Positions 55,152-63,441 of a stretch of 64,000 bases of DNA are shown here, piece by piece (position 1 is the first letter of the stretch; each line of letters opens with the position of its first letter). Position numbers and translations under genes: made by a program. Location: contig CP066225.1 in assembly GCA_016350165.1 (NCBI GenBank), positions 2,418,001 through 2,482,000 of the forward strand, given 5' to 3'. The stretch is from Planctomycetota bacterium. Lineage in GTDB: Bacteria; Planctomycetota; Phycisphaerae; Phycisphaerales; Phycisphaeraceae. The notes below the pieces were generated by a model, which saw only the letters and a program-made list of their open reading frames with translations, was not told the origin of the DNA and made no database searches.

Positions 55152-56402
55152 ATGGTTGAACCCAAATCATCCGCCATCTTCATACCCGCCGCCGCCCTAC
55201 TGGTTCTCGCCCCAGCTCTCACCGCTGAGTTGGCCCAAACCGACAACAACCCTGCCGCCTCTGCCAATTTCGCAATCGCTGATCAGTTCCAGCAGTGGTA
55301 TCAAAACGAACAGGACTACCTCGCTTCTAAAGGGATCGAAGCTGCCGCAAGTCTAACCGTTGATTATTCAAAAAATCTCATGGGTGGTATCAGCACCCGC
55401 CGTGATGCCTTACGTTCTCTCTTCGATCTTTCCATCACTTTTGATCTCGAAACAATCGCGCAAATTAAAAACGCAACTTTCTTCATCGATGCCTATTCAA
55501 TCAACGGTGACGATGGCAGCGAAGTCCTCACCGGCGACGCGCAAGCATTCTCAAACATCGACTACTCAGACAACCGCACACAAATCGCTGAAGCATGGTT
55601 CGAGCAGACCATCGGCAACTTCGCATACAAGCTCGGCAAGATTGATGTTAACGGTGACTTTGCTTTCGTCGAAAGTGCAGGTGAATTCATCAACTCATCA
55701 GCGGGCTTCAGTCCCACCATCATAGGCTTCCCAACTTACCCCGAGACAGCCTTCGGCTTAACACTCAAACTCCTCCCCTCTGAGGAGTCACCTTACTTCG
55801 CATCACTCGGCATCTATGACGGCTCAAACTTGCGCGGTATTCGTACCGGCCTTCGTGGTCCTTCGAGTTTCATCGACAACGACTCTGACCTCTTCCTCAT
55901 CACCGAAGCCGGCATACAATGGACAGTCCAAGACCAACTCGCAGGCCGCTTCGCCATCGGCGTTTGGCGATACACCGGTGACATTGAATATCTCAGTAAA
56001 ATCGGCCACGACAACAACACCACCGGCTATTACGGTCTCATCGAACAACAACTCTACAATGAAAATGATACTGAAAATCAAGGCTTAAATGGTTTTATTC
56101 AGTTCGGCGTCGCTGACAAAAACGTTGCAGAAATAGATCGCCACGTCGGCGCAGGCCTCGTCTACACAGGTCTACTACCCAATCGCGACGACGACTCAAT
56201 CGGCCTCATGGGGTCATACATCCGCTTAAGCAATCCCGCAGGTGTTTTGGAAGATACAGAGTTTGCTGCAGAACTTTTCTACAAAGCGCAGCTCACACAA
56301 AACTTCAGCATCAAACCCGACATTCAATGGATCGCCAACCCCGGCGGCATCGATGGTAACGACGCACTCGTCTCAACACTGCGTGCAGAAATCAGTTTTT
56401 AA
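55152..56402 (+). CDS. OprB-like carbohydrate-selective porin
   Basis: 416 residues from the ATG at 55152, with CGGAGTG upstream; a GTG at 55143 is also in frame. Signal peptide IPAAALLVLAPALTA. The rest is predicted beta barrel, with alternating polar and hydrophobic strands such as IEAAASLTVDYSKNLMGGIS, LFDLSITFDLETIAQ, AWFEQTIGNFAYKLGKIDV and ETAFGLTLKLLPSEESPYFA, ending in AEISF, a typical outer-membrane barrel terminus with aromatic last residue. OprB-type porins admit sugars. It supports an outer membrane. Confidence 0.85.
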   Translation: MVEPKSSAIFIPAAALLVLAPALTAELAQTDNNPAASANFAIADQFQQWYQNEQDYLASKGIEAAASLTVDYSKNLMGGISTRRDALRSLFDLSITFDLETIAQIKNATFFIDAYSINGDDGSEVLTGDAQAFSNIDYSDNRTQIAEAWFEQTIGNFAYKLGKIDVNGDFAFVESAGEFINSSAGFSPTIIGFPTYPETAFGLTLKLLPSEESPYFASLGIYDGSNLRGIRTGLRGPSSFIDNDSDLFLITEAGIQWTVQDQLAGRFAIGVWRYTGDIEYLSKIGHDNNTTGYYGLIEQQLYNENDTENQGLNGFIQFGVADKNVAEIDRHVGAGLVYTGLLPNRDDDSIGLMGSYIRLSNPAGVLEDTEFAAELFYKAQLTQNFSIKPDIQWIANPGGIDGNDALVSTLRAEISF

Positions 56403-56429
56403 GGTGAATGCGTTTCAATAAGCGCATTT

Positions 56430-56464
56430 AAAAAGCTCATGCTTCGATTGCATGAGCTTTTTTA
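56430..56464 (+). terminator. Terminator after the porin gene
   Basis: AAAAGCTCATGC / GCATGAGCTTTT is a perfect 12-bp stem with T tract; the - strand also has an A/T context that could end the TetR gene. Confidence 0.85.
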
Positions 56465-56469
56465 TTTTC

Positions 56470-57099
56470 TTACTTATTCATTTCACGCACACTATTCTCA
56501 ATGTGCGTCACAATCATATCCAAAAACTCTTCTGCAATAACACGGTATCGTGGCAAATCATCATAAATAAAATTATGAATAAAGAATCCGCCAAAGAACA
56601 TATCTATCGTTCTCGCAATATGATCCTTTTCTTCAGTTGGCAAATTTCCACCAACATAACCAAACAATATCTCTGTCCATTCAGCCATTGAACGGTCCAA
56701 GTACGCCTGCATCACACCGCGTATCTCAGGATCGTGAACCGACTTACTCATAAAATAAAACAACGCAGCAAAAACATCACGGTGTTTCTCTAATGCTCGA
56801 ATAGACGTATCGCAAGTATCATAAATATATTCCCACACATCCTTATGTTCGCGACTACGTACCTCATTCTCCATCTGATCCACCAAATACTTCAGCACAC
56901 TCAACTTCACACGATCCATATTCGGGAAATGATGAAACAACGTACCTTTGCTGATCCCCATCACCGAACACAATCGCCCACTTGTTAGTGAGTCCATACC
57001 TTCAGCCGCTAGAATACCCATCGCTGCCTGTGCGATTTCCAATCTCATACCTTCTAACGGCTTCTTCGCAAGCATTTCACCTTCTTGCTTCTCTGTCAT
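56470..57099 (-). CDS. TetR/AcrR-family transcriptional regulator
   Basis: 209 residues from the ATG at 57099, with GGAG seven bases upstream (earlier in-frame starts exist to 57123). LEGMRLEIAQAAMGILAAEG begins helix 1, and LTSGRLCSVMGISKGTLFHH with FPNMDRV is the HTH with the standard K-G-T-L-F-H-H-F recognition helix. The C-terminal ligand domain is diverse; here FYFMSKSVHDPEIRGVMQAY and MFFGGFFIHNFIY. The ligand is unknown. A dyad upstream is a likely operator. Confidence 0.88.
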   Translation of the reverse strand: MTEKQEGEMLAKKPLEGMRLEIAQAAMGILAAEGMDSLTSGRLCSVMGISKGTLFHHFPNMDRVKLSVLKYLVDQMENEVRSREHKDVWEYIYDTCDTSIRALEKHRDVFAALFYFMSKSVHDPEIRGVMQAYLDRSMAEWTEILFGYVGGNLPTEEKDHIARTIDMFFGGFFIHNFIYDDLPRYRVIAEEFLDMIVTHIENSVREMNK

Positions 57100-57158
57100 A
57101 GCCATACTCCAATAACACTCCAATCTCGATAACTAGTTGGAAAACAACTAATTACGCA

Positions 57159-57176
57159 TTCGACCGATCGATCGAA
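57159..57176. promoter_or_regulatory. Candidate TetR-type operator
   Basis: TTCGACCGATCGATCGAA is a near-perfect 18-bp palindrome (one mismatched pair), 60 bases upstream of the TetR start. A TAGTTG-GAAAA-CAACTA dyad lies between (57134-57150). Confidence 0.5.
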
Positions 57177-57489
57177 TTGCAAATTGTAACACGGATATCG
57201 CACCAATCAACGTTTATTTACCCCACGAGCGCCGCTGTAATCCTATTCGCACAAAAATGTTCGATCCCTCACATCAATCAATCGACTTTTTGCTCATTCT
57301 CTGAATGTACACCGACCTTCCCTAGGGCACTTGGGAAGGTCGGTACTCGAGGGGAGTTCTAATGCGCCAAACGTCCGGACGCTCTATGAGTTAGTGACGT
57401 TCAACAGTTCGCGGTTGATCTATCAATTGAAAATTCTTTATGCAATGTAATCTGCTATTCATACTGACGAGTCATTCAATGATGCGCAT

Positions 57490-57520
57490 TAAAAAAGCTC
57501 ACGCCGAAACGTGAGCTTTT
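57490..57520. terminator. Bidirectional terminator downstream of leuB
   Basis: AAAAAGCTCACG / CGTGAGCTTTTT is a perfect 12-bp stem with a 6-nt loop and T runs on both strands. Confidence 0.8.
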
Positions 57521-57539
57521 TGCTTTATCAGTCGGGGTT

Positions 57540-57554
57540 CTAACCTTTGATTAG
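57540..57554. repeat. Copy of the dispersed CTAAYC-N3-GATTAG palindrome
   Basis: CTAACC-TTT-GATTAG. A second copy, CTAACC-ATC-AATTAG, lies at 57590-57604. Confidence 0.55.
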
Positions 57555-57620
57555 CAGAACGCATTTTAATGCGCAAATGATTTTATTGACTAACCATCAA
57601 TTAGAACATTGCAGACTCGA

Positions 57621-58715
57621 TTAGAGTGCTGCGATGACCATGTCGCCGATTTCGGTTGTTGAGTAACCGGAACGGTCGAGGCGTTTACCTGTGAAATTGC
57701 TTGTGACTGACTGTACTGCCTTCGCGATACGTTCGCCGGCTTTGATCAGCACATCATCATCTTTCTTGCGGCCAGACTCTTGCAACAACAATGCGAGTGA
57801 ATCGATCGCTGCGAGTGGGTTCGCTTTGTTTTGACCTGCAATGTCAGGTGAAGAACCGTGTACCGGTTCAAACATTGAAGGATTGTTGTTGTCCTTATCA
57901 GGGTTGATGTTACCTGATGATGCGATACCCATACCACCTGCGATCGCTGCGCCGAGGTCGGTGATGATGTCGCCGAACATGTTCGGTACGACAACAACGT
58001 CGTAAACTTCTGGCTTTGTCGCCATATACATGCAGCATGCGTCAACGTGATGATAATCACGTTCGATTTCTGGGTAATCAGCCTCGCCAACTTCATTGAA
58101 TGCACGGAACCAAGTGTCGCCACAGAATGTGAGGACGTTAGTTTTGTGTACCAATGTTAAGCGGCCCGGGTAGCCCGCTGCTTTACGAGCGCGAGCGAGA
58201 TCGAACGCATAACGCACACAGCGCTCAGCACCGAAACGTGTTGCGATCATTTCTTGTGTAGAAATTTCATGCGGTGTGTTTTTGCGAGCTGTGCCGCCGT
58301 TGCCACAGTAGAGGTCTTCGGTGTTCTCGCGAACGCAGACGAAGTCGATGTCTTTTGGCGTTTTGTTTGCGAGAGGTGTTTCGATACCTTCGTAGAGTTT
58401 CACTGGGCGAAGGTTGATGTACTGATCGAGATCGAAGCGCATCTTGAGGAGCAGGCCCTTTTCGAGGATGCCTGGTTTGACGTCGGGGTGGCCGACGGCG
58501 CCGAGGTAGATGGCGTCGTAGTTTTTGAGTTCTTCGATGTCGGCGTCGGAGAGTACTTCGCCGGTTTTCATGTAGCGTTCACCGCCGAAGTCGAAATCTT
58601 TGGTGGTGAAAGTGAAGTTATCGAGTTTGGAAACAGCTTCGAGGACTTTGAGACCTTCAGCTACAACTTCTGGGCCGGTACCGTCACCGCCAACGATGGC
58701 GAGGTTGAGTGTCAT
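57621..58715 (-). CDS. leuB: 3-isopropylmalate dehydrogenase
   Basis: 364 residues; GGAGA precedes the ATG. It oxidises and decarboxylates 3-isopropylmalate in leucine biosynthesis, using [23 protein letters not shown] is the family start, [20 protein letters not shown] the substrate loop, [16 protein letters not shown] and [19 protein letters not shown] the middle motifs, and [20 protein letters not shown] the metal-binding D-x-x-x-D site. [20 protein letters not shown] is the conserved NAD region. The single deviation is a fairly long acidic loop. Isocitrate or tartrate dehydrogenase relatives are possible. No other leu gene is in the window. Its composition changes strand bias near 58.3 kb. 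Confidence 0.88.
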   Translation of the reverse strand: MTLNLAIVGGDGTGPEVVAEGLKVLEAVSKLDNFTFTTKDFDFGGERYMKTGEVLSDADIEELKNYDAIYLGAVGHPDVKPGILEKGLLLKMRFDLDQYINLRPVKLYEGIETPLANKTPKDIDFVCVRENTEDLYCGNGGTARKNTPHEISTQEMIATRFGAERCVRYAFDLARARKAAGYPGRLTLVHKTNVLTFCGDTWFRAFNEVGEADYPEIERDYHHVDACCMYMATKPEVYDVVVVPNMFGDIITDLGAAIAGGMGIASSGNINPDKDNNNPSMFEPVHGSSPDIAGQNKANPLAAIDSLALLLQESGRKKDDDVLIKAGERIAKAVQSVTSNFTGKRLDRSGYSTTEIGDMVIAAL

Positions 58716-59163
58716 GATAGTGAATCTCCGATTGATTAGTGTCAGCTTCAGATCGCGATTCGGGCGACTGAGCGGGGATTTTTATGATTTAGATCATATT
58801 AGGAGCCACATTTATAACAGGGATGAGGGGTTAGGGGCAAAATTGGGGTGGTGGATGGGAGAGGCGTGGCGGAATTGGGGCGGGTTTTTGGTGCTGAGGT
58901 GAGGATTGGGGGTAGGTTGTTGAGGGGGTGTGGGTGAGTCTGCGGGTGGCGGGTGTGAGGGAATGGGGGATGGGCGGCGCGCACGATTTGGGTGCGGATT
59001 GGGATTTTGGGGGCTGCTGAAATGGGTGGATTTTGGATTTTTAAGATGAGCGATATGGTCAAATAGATGATTGAAAATGTGAAATTTGATTTGGTAAATG
59101 GGGATTGGAGAGTGTGAGGCGGGGTGCGGGGTTTGAGCGTTGCGCTTTTGAGAGGGGGATTTT

Positions 59164-59342
59164 GCGTGTTTGTGCGCGCAGGAGCGCGGTTTTGCGCACA
59201 AAAGCGGTTTTTGAAGGTTGGAAATGGCTCGTTTTTGGCTAAAAACGGTCGAAAATAGTGAGAAATGAGCTGAAAATGGCCCAAAATGGGCGATTTTTGA
59301 TGGTTTTCGGTGTGGTGAATGCGTGAATGTGCGCGCGGTTCG
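59164..59342 (+). repeat. Repeat block B, bounded by GTGCGCGC elements
   Basis: GCGTGTTTGTGCGCGCAGGA and TTTTGCGCACAAAAGCGG open it. Short degenerate units follow (AAAAACGGTCGAAAATAGTG, AGAAATGAGCTGAAAATGGC), and GCGTGAATGTGCGCGCGGTT closes it. It corresponds to block A (13842-14008, opposite strand) and block C (39631-39821). Confidence 0.6.
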
Positions 59343-59409
59343 TGTAGTTGATAGGTCAAGAATGCAGGGTGGGGTGTGAGGAGAAGGGGGTGGTTGTGCG
59401 GGGCTTGAG

Positions 59410-59896
59410 TTGTTTCACTCGAGCGTATTGTGGTTGTTGGTGTGTGGTTGGTGATGAGTTGTTCCACAAAAAACGTGTCGTTGCTTGGGAAGTGGTCAGA
59501 GAGTCGTTGTGGCACTGGAACGTATCGTTGCACCCCCGCACCGGCGGTGCGGGGCTTGGGTTTCACTTGAATGTTTCGATGATTGGGGTGATAGGTGCTA
59601 CTTAAGCGTATCGCTGGTTGGTGGGTGTTTAGGGGAGGGCGCGATGTTTTACTAAAGCGTATCGTTCGCTGTCTCAGTGCCTGTGGGTTTGGGAGAGAAG
59701 TTTTCACTTGAACGTATCGTTAGTTGTCTCGGTGGTAGAGGAAGTAGAGATCGTTTCACTAGAGCATGTTGTTGGTTGTGCAGGTGGTACCGAAATGTAT
59801 CGTCTTACTGTTGTTGAAATGGATTGTGTTTTTACGCAAGTGTGATTCGATCGTTAGAGAGGTGAATGATTGTTTCACGTTAGCGTATCGGTGATT
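59410..59896 (+). repeat. Cluster B of degenerate CACTNNAGCGTATCGTT motifs
   Basis: About eleven copies on the + strand, at 59410-59437, 59459-59486, 59504-59534, 59560-59588, 59598-59622, 59646-59670, 59701-59727, 59751-59780, near 59790 and 59827 (weak), and 59871-59896. TTTCACTTGAACGTATCGTT at 59702 is close to consensus. Spacing is 40-60 bases and intervening DNA is not conserved. Confidence 0.65.
59534..59554. repeat. GC hairpin inside motif cluster B
   Basis: CCCCGCACC-GGC-GGTGCGGGG, a perfect 9-bp stem with no T tract. Confidence 0.55.
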
Positions 59897-59918
59897 GAAG
59901 CGATGAATGAATCTGTGG

Positions 59919-60929
59919 TTAGTTGGGTTGGTGGGAGATAATGCTACGGCATTTTGGATAGTTGATGCAGCCGAAGAATGTTGAGCCTTTGTGTTTTCCT
60001 TTTGTGCTGGTGCGCAGGACCATGGTTGAGCCACATTTGGGGCATGGGGGTGGAGATTGAATTTGAGTTGAGGTTTGTGTGGCAGGTTGGGGTTGAGGTT
60101 TTTGGGTGTTCGAGGTGGTAGGTGTGGGGATTGATTGTTGCAGGTTGGCTTCTTCTTGTGGGAGTGCATCAATGAAAGCGTGTGCTTGTTGGAGAGGGGT
60201 TTGGCTAATGTCTTGGGATGAGATGAATTTACAAACGTTTTGTAATTCCGTTTTCGTGAAAGCTGGCTGACGTTTTTTAGTGTTTTTGTCTACGCTATCG
60301 GCGACGAGGAAGCTGAGTGCGGAAGCTTTTTCGGTGCGATGTTGTTGTTCTATTTCTTCGGGAATGAGATCCATAGGGCGAAGATGTTTTTCGATGAGTT
60401 TCTTACCTTGGCCGGTGATAATGGCATCGAATGAGATGGCGATGTAATGTTTTGTCTGGATGGCTCCTCGATAATGTTTTTGTAAGCCAATGATTTTGCC
60501 CATGAACTGTTTTACGTTGTTGTCGAGTAGTTCGTAGAGGATTGCTTCGTGTCGTCGGCTTTGTTCGAGTGGTGATTGTATGCCAATGTATTTTCTGCCG
60601 TAGACACGAGACCACTGGCCATGCTTGTTGATATTGATTTTGTGACTGACGGATTTTGTTTCGATGAAGAAAGCGCTCCACTGAGTCAGTATGAGGTGAT
60701 CGATTTGGGTGGTCAGTCCACGGTTTTCAACTTTGAGGTTATTGAAGATCATGAAATCAGGGTCGCCGCCGAAACGAACGTCGAGGTAGTAGGCCATTTG
60801 TTTTTCGGCGTGGATGCCTGCGAGGTGGGCTTTGGCGAGTTTGGTTTGGTCGAGTGTGAGTGTCTGGGAATCTAATAGATGAGACCACTCTGCGATGGCG
60901 AGATCGTAGTTGACGTCTTTATAGATCAT
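59919..60929 (-). CDS. NERD-domain protein with C-terminal topoisomerase-type zinc finger
   Basis: 336 residues from the ATG at 60929, with GGGAGGGG six bases upstream; a TTG at 60986 is unlikely. LAGIHAEKQMAYYLDVRFGG, VENRGLTTQIDHLILTQWSA and FFIETKSVSHKININKHGQW are the NERD nuclease-related core (G-x-x-A-E, Q-I-D-H-x-x, E-x-K). A Gln/Pro/Thr-rich linker follows (about 255-290). The end CPKCGSTMVLRTSTKGKHKG with FFGCINYPKCRSI is a topoisomerase I-type four-Cys zinc finger. NERD proteins are predicted DNA-processing enzymes; targets are unknown. Confidence 0.82.
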   Translation of the reverse strand: MIYKDVNYDLAIAEWSHLLDSQTLTLDQTKLAKAHLAGIHAEKQMAYYLDVRFGGDPDFMIFNNLKVENRGLTTQIDHLILTQWSAFFIETKSVSHKININKHGQWSRVYGRKYIGIQSPLEQSRRHEAILYELLDNNVKQFMGKIIGLQKHYRGAIQTKHYIAISFDAIITGQGKKLIEKHLRPMDLIPEEIEQQHRTEKASALSFLVADSVDKNTKKRQPAFTKTELQNVCKFISSQDISQTPLQQAHAFIDALPQEEANLQQSIPTPTTSNTQKPQPQPATQTSTQIQSPPPCPKCGSTMVLRTSTKGKHKGSTFFGCINYPKCRSIISHQPN

Positions 60930-61024
60930 GTTTGGCCCCTCCCGAAATGCTGCTGTGGAACTGGTTTTAGGTAATGATTTGGGCAATCAATCATAGCAGG
61001 GTTTGAACTGGTATTGAATAGATT

Positions 61025-62692
61025 TCAATCGCTAGGTGGGGTGATGATGAAGGTGTTGGATTGGGCGGTGATGGGGGTTGTGATTGTTTGTGCTTTTGGG
61101 AGTTGGGTTGCGTTGCCGAGGTGGGGGACGAACTGAGTGTGTACGAGGAAGTCGGCGATGATGCGGTATTGCTGGTTGGGGTGTACTTTGGGCCAGTCGG
61201 GGTTGATGTTGAAGTAGAGATAGGACGAGGCGAAATGAGATTCGCGTTTATGGTTGGGTGGGATAGTCAGTGGTAATGAGACTGGGATTGGTGCGGGGAT
61301 GGTTTTGGTGCGCACTGAAACGAGTTTTAGGGATTTGATTTCGAGTTTGATGTATGAACGGCCAATTGTGTTCTTAGCTTCGATGAAGAAATCGAGTGGG
61401 GTTTGGTATTGGATTTGTTTTGGGGTGTTGATTTTGTAGGTGGTTGCGTGTTTGGTGATGGGGGCTGCGAATTCGTAGAGGTCTGAGATGGGAAGATGGT
61501 TGAAGGGGCCGTAGGTTAGGAGTTGGAATGCTTGTTGAGATGGGATGTAGTTGAAGGGACCAACTCGAATGAGATTGGTTGCACGTTCATCTTTGCGGTC
61601 GTTTGGGTATTCGGTTTCGAGAATTTGGAATGCGAGCTTGAGTGATTGTTTTTCGGTTTGGTATGAGATGCGACGGAAGGGGATGGGGCGTTTTTGTTTG
61701 GTTTTGGCAGCTAGTGGGAGGTTGTTGTAATGTTTGAGTTGCTGCTGCTCGGATTTGGGTTTGTTGTTTTTGTAGCCATGGGTGTAGAACCAGTAAGCAG
61801 CACCATGAATAAAACTTGAGTTGGGATTGGCGAGGAGTTTGAGTTGCAGTTGCTCCATGCGGTTCCAGTTTTCGTCGGTGACATGTTCGCGAGCGATGAG
61901 TGGTTTTATGAATTGATCGTAATTGGATTCATAGTATGAGGTGAGGAAGGGATGATTGGGGTTTGATTCGAAGAAATTGAGAGCGGCGGAGGCGACGGCG
62001 TTGCCTTGGGATATGGTGAGTGGTTTATTTTTGTGGCGTTGGGAGAGTTCGTGGTAAACCAAGTCGGGGTTTGATGAGAGGTAATAGTGGTTGAGTTCGA
62101 GGGTAAGAAGCCAAATGGGTTTGTGTTGGTTGAGGTCGTATTCTTTGTAGCGAATGGTGAAGAGAGTGGCTGTGAAGAGGGCAGAGATGAGGAAGATTGT
62201 GGAGGCGATTGTGATGTTGCGTGAAGATCGGGTTCGGTTGCCTATGCGGATGGATGGGGGGAGTTTACAGTCGGGGCAATGTGTGGGAGGTGTGGCGAGG
62301 GTTTTGAAGTTGTAATGGCAGCTGCGACAGTGGGTGAGACGATAAGGGCGGTGGTGTGTGATGAAGATGTAGATGAGTGAAGCGATTGCGAGGTAGTTGA
62401 GGATGGTGAGGAAGATGTTTTGTGAATCGATGGCGATGGGTGTGATGAGGATAATGAAGATGATGAGAGAGGTTGTGATGAAGGCGGAGGCGCGAGGCGT
62501 GCGTATTGGTTTGGTGGAGGTGAGGTTGTGGCCACATTCGGGGCAGTTGGTGAGAGGGTCGGGGAGGCCGGTGAGGTCGTAGTTGCATTTACGGCAGAGT
62601 GGGTGGCGATCGATGCGCTTACCTCGGATTAAACGAACGAGGTAGAAGAGGGTGATGAGAGTGATGATGCTGTTGATGATGAGCCAATGCAT
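61025..62692 (-). CDS. Membrane protein with two zinc ribbons (unknown function), paralog of the 9.9-kb gene
   Basis: 555 residues. One N-terminal helix, then CRKCNYDLTGLPDPLTNCPE as first ribbon, two membrane helices (about 68-104), a second ribbon CRSCHYNFKTLATPPTHCPD, a further helix, and a soluble domain of about 360 residues. RIGNRTRSSRNITIASTIFL and WLLTLELNHYYLSSNPDLVY align with the gene at 9916, as do RRISYQTEKQSLKLAFQ and YLYFNINPDWPKV. It has an extra ribbon and helix pair near the N-terminus, and lacks the long C-terminal extension of its paralog. Function unknown. Confidence 0.75.
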   Translation of the reverse strand: MHWLIINSIITLITLFYLVRLIRGKRIDRHPLCRKCNYDLTGLPDPLTNCPECGHNLTSTKPIRTPRASAFITTSLIIFIILITPIAIDSQNIFLTILNYLAIASLIYIFITHHRPYRLTHCRSCHYNFKTLATPPTHCPDCKLPPSIRIGNRTRSSRNITIASTIFLISALFTATLFTIRYKEYDLNQHKPIWLLTLELNHYYLSSNPDLVYHELSQRHKNKPLTISQGNAVASAALNFFESNPNHPFLTSYYESNYDQFIKPLIAREHVTDENWNRMEQLQLKLLANPNSSFIHGAAYWFYTHGYKNNKPKSEQQQLKHYNNLPLAAKTKQKRPIPFRRISYQTEKQSLKLAFQILETEYPNDRKDERATNLIRVGPFNYIPSQQAFQLLTYGPFNHLPISDLYEFAAPITKHATTYKINTPKQIQYQTPLDFFIEAKNTIGRSYIKLEIKSLKLVSVRTKTIPAPIPVSLPLTIPPNHKRESHFASSYLYFNINPDWPKVHPNQQYRIIADFLVHTQFVPHLGNATQLPKAQTITTPITAQSNTFIITPPSD

Positions 62693-62727
62693 GGGAGAGC
62701 CGGAAGTTAAGGGGGTTGTGTGAGGGG

Positions 62728-63183
62728 TTATTTGAGTGAATTGGGGAGGTTGTCGTAGTAAATGGTTGGGAGGTTATTGGCTTTGGTCGTGTCGATGGTT
62801 TGTTTGGACCATGCGGGTGAGGTGTCGGGTGAAAATTTGAAGAGGCCGAGGTCGCCGGAGTAGGTGTAGAGGGTGGGTTCCTGATAATAGAAATACCAGC
62901 GTGAGAAGTTGGACCCGAGGTTGTCGCTTAGGAGGGTCTGTTGAGTTTTTGAGTCGAGGATTGTGAATGTGACGAGATGCCCGTTGCCGTCGGGTGTGAG
63001 TTTGATGTTGAGGGTGTATTTTTTGTTGTTGAGTTTGAATGTGCCGGGGTATTTGATGATGGCGTTGTCGGCGTTTTGCTGAAGCTTGTTGAACTGGCGT
63101 TGGGTGGAGATGAGGTTGAATGCGAGTATGAAGAGGAAGAAGAGTGTGATGGCGATGATGAAAATGCGGAGGTATTTAGGCAT
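62728..63183 (-). CDS. Single-span membrane-anchored protein of unknown function
   Basis: 151 residues from the ATG at 63183 (CCGGA upstream); the open frame further upstream is not convincing. YLRIFIIAITLFFLFILAFN is one membrane helix. The remaining 120 residues are beta-rich: YPGTFKLNNKKYTLNIKLTP, LVTFTILDSKTQQTLLSDNL and RWYFYYQEPTLYTYSGDLGL. It lies 35 bases upstream of the zinc-ribbon gene on the same strand and may be co-transcribed with it. No family is recognised. Confidence 0.65.
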   Translation of the reverse strand: MPKYLRIFIIAITLFFLFILAFNLISTQRQFNKLQQNADNAIIKYPGTFKLNNKKYTLNIKLTPDGNGHLVTFTILDSKTQQTLLSDNLGSNFSRWYFYYQEPTLYTYSGDLGLFKFSPDTSPAWSKQTIDTTKANNLPTIYYDNLPNSLK

Positions 63184-63441
63184 GTTAAATCCGGAAATTT
63201 TATGGATGTTGCTACGGCTGCTGGGTTTTATTGTAAGAAAGGAGGGATTGGGTGTGAAGAGGCGGAAATTTTGTTGCAAATGATAACGTGAGGGTTGCTT
63301 GGATGGGAAAAGATGGGATGATGTTATTATAGTGCTTATGCTATATAATATAATTGGGCGTGAAGGAACGGCTATTGGTTTGAGTTACAGGTACTGGATG
63401 TGTGCTGGGGGTGGGATCAGGTTTAGATTGGATGAATTGAA

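Larger units (their letters stand above)
57100..57620. other. 521-bp region between TetR and leuB genes
   Basis: It holds the operator-like dyads (57134-57176), a 12-bp perfect hairpin without T tract (57311-57344, ACCGACCTTCCC / GGGAAGGTCGGT), the leuB-side terminator (57490-57520) and dispersed palindromes at 57540-57554 and 57590-57604. Confidence 0.5.
58716..59918. other. 1.2-kb non-coding region, repeat island B
   Basis: Strongly G-rich on the + strand with no credible gene. It consists of plain G-rich DNA (58800-59160), repeat block B (59164-59342) and motif cluster B (59410-59896). The same order of elements occurs, inverted, at 11.9-14.0 kb. Confidence 0.6.

Noticed and set aside
58799-59707. 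302-codon open frame on the - strand of island B
   Set aside because: Its composition is Pro, Thr, His and Ser from C/A-rich DNA. It has no domain, runs through repeat block and motifs, and has no ribosome-binding site.
59871-59896. TGTTTCACG half of a parS site within motif cluster B, with a ParA-type gene at 1.6 kb
   Set aside because: A parS site needs the full TGTTTCACGTGAAACA palindrome. Only the left half occurs here and the rest follows the repeat family consensus.
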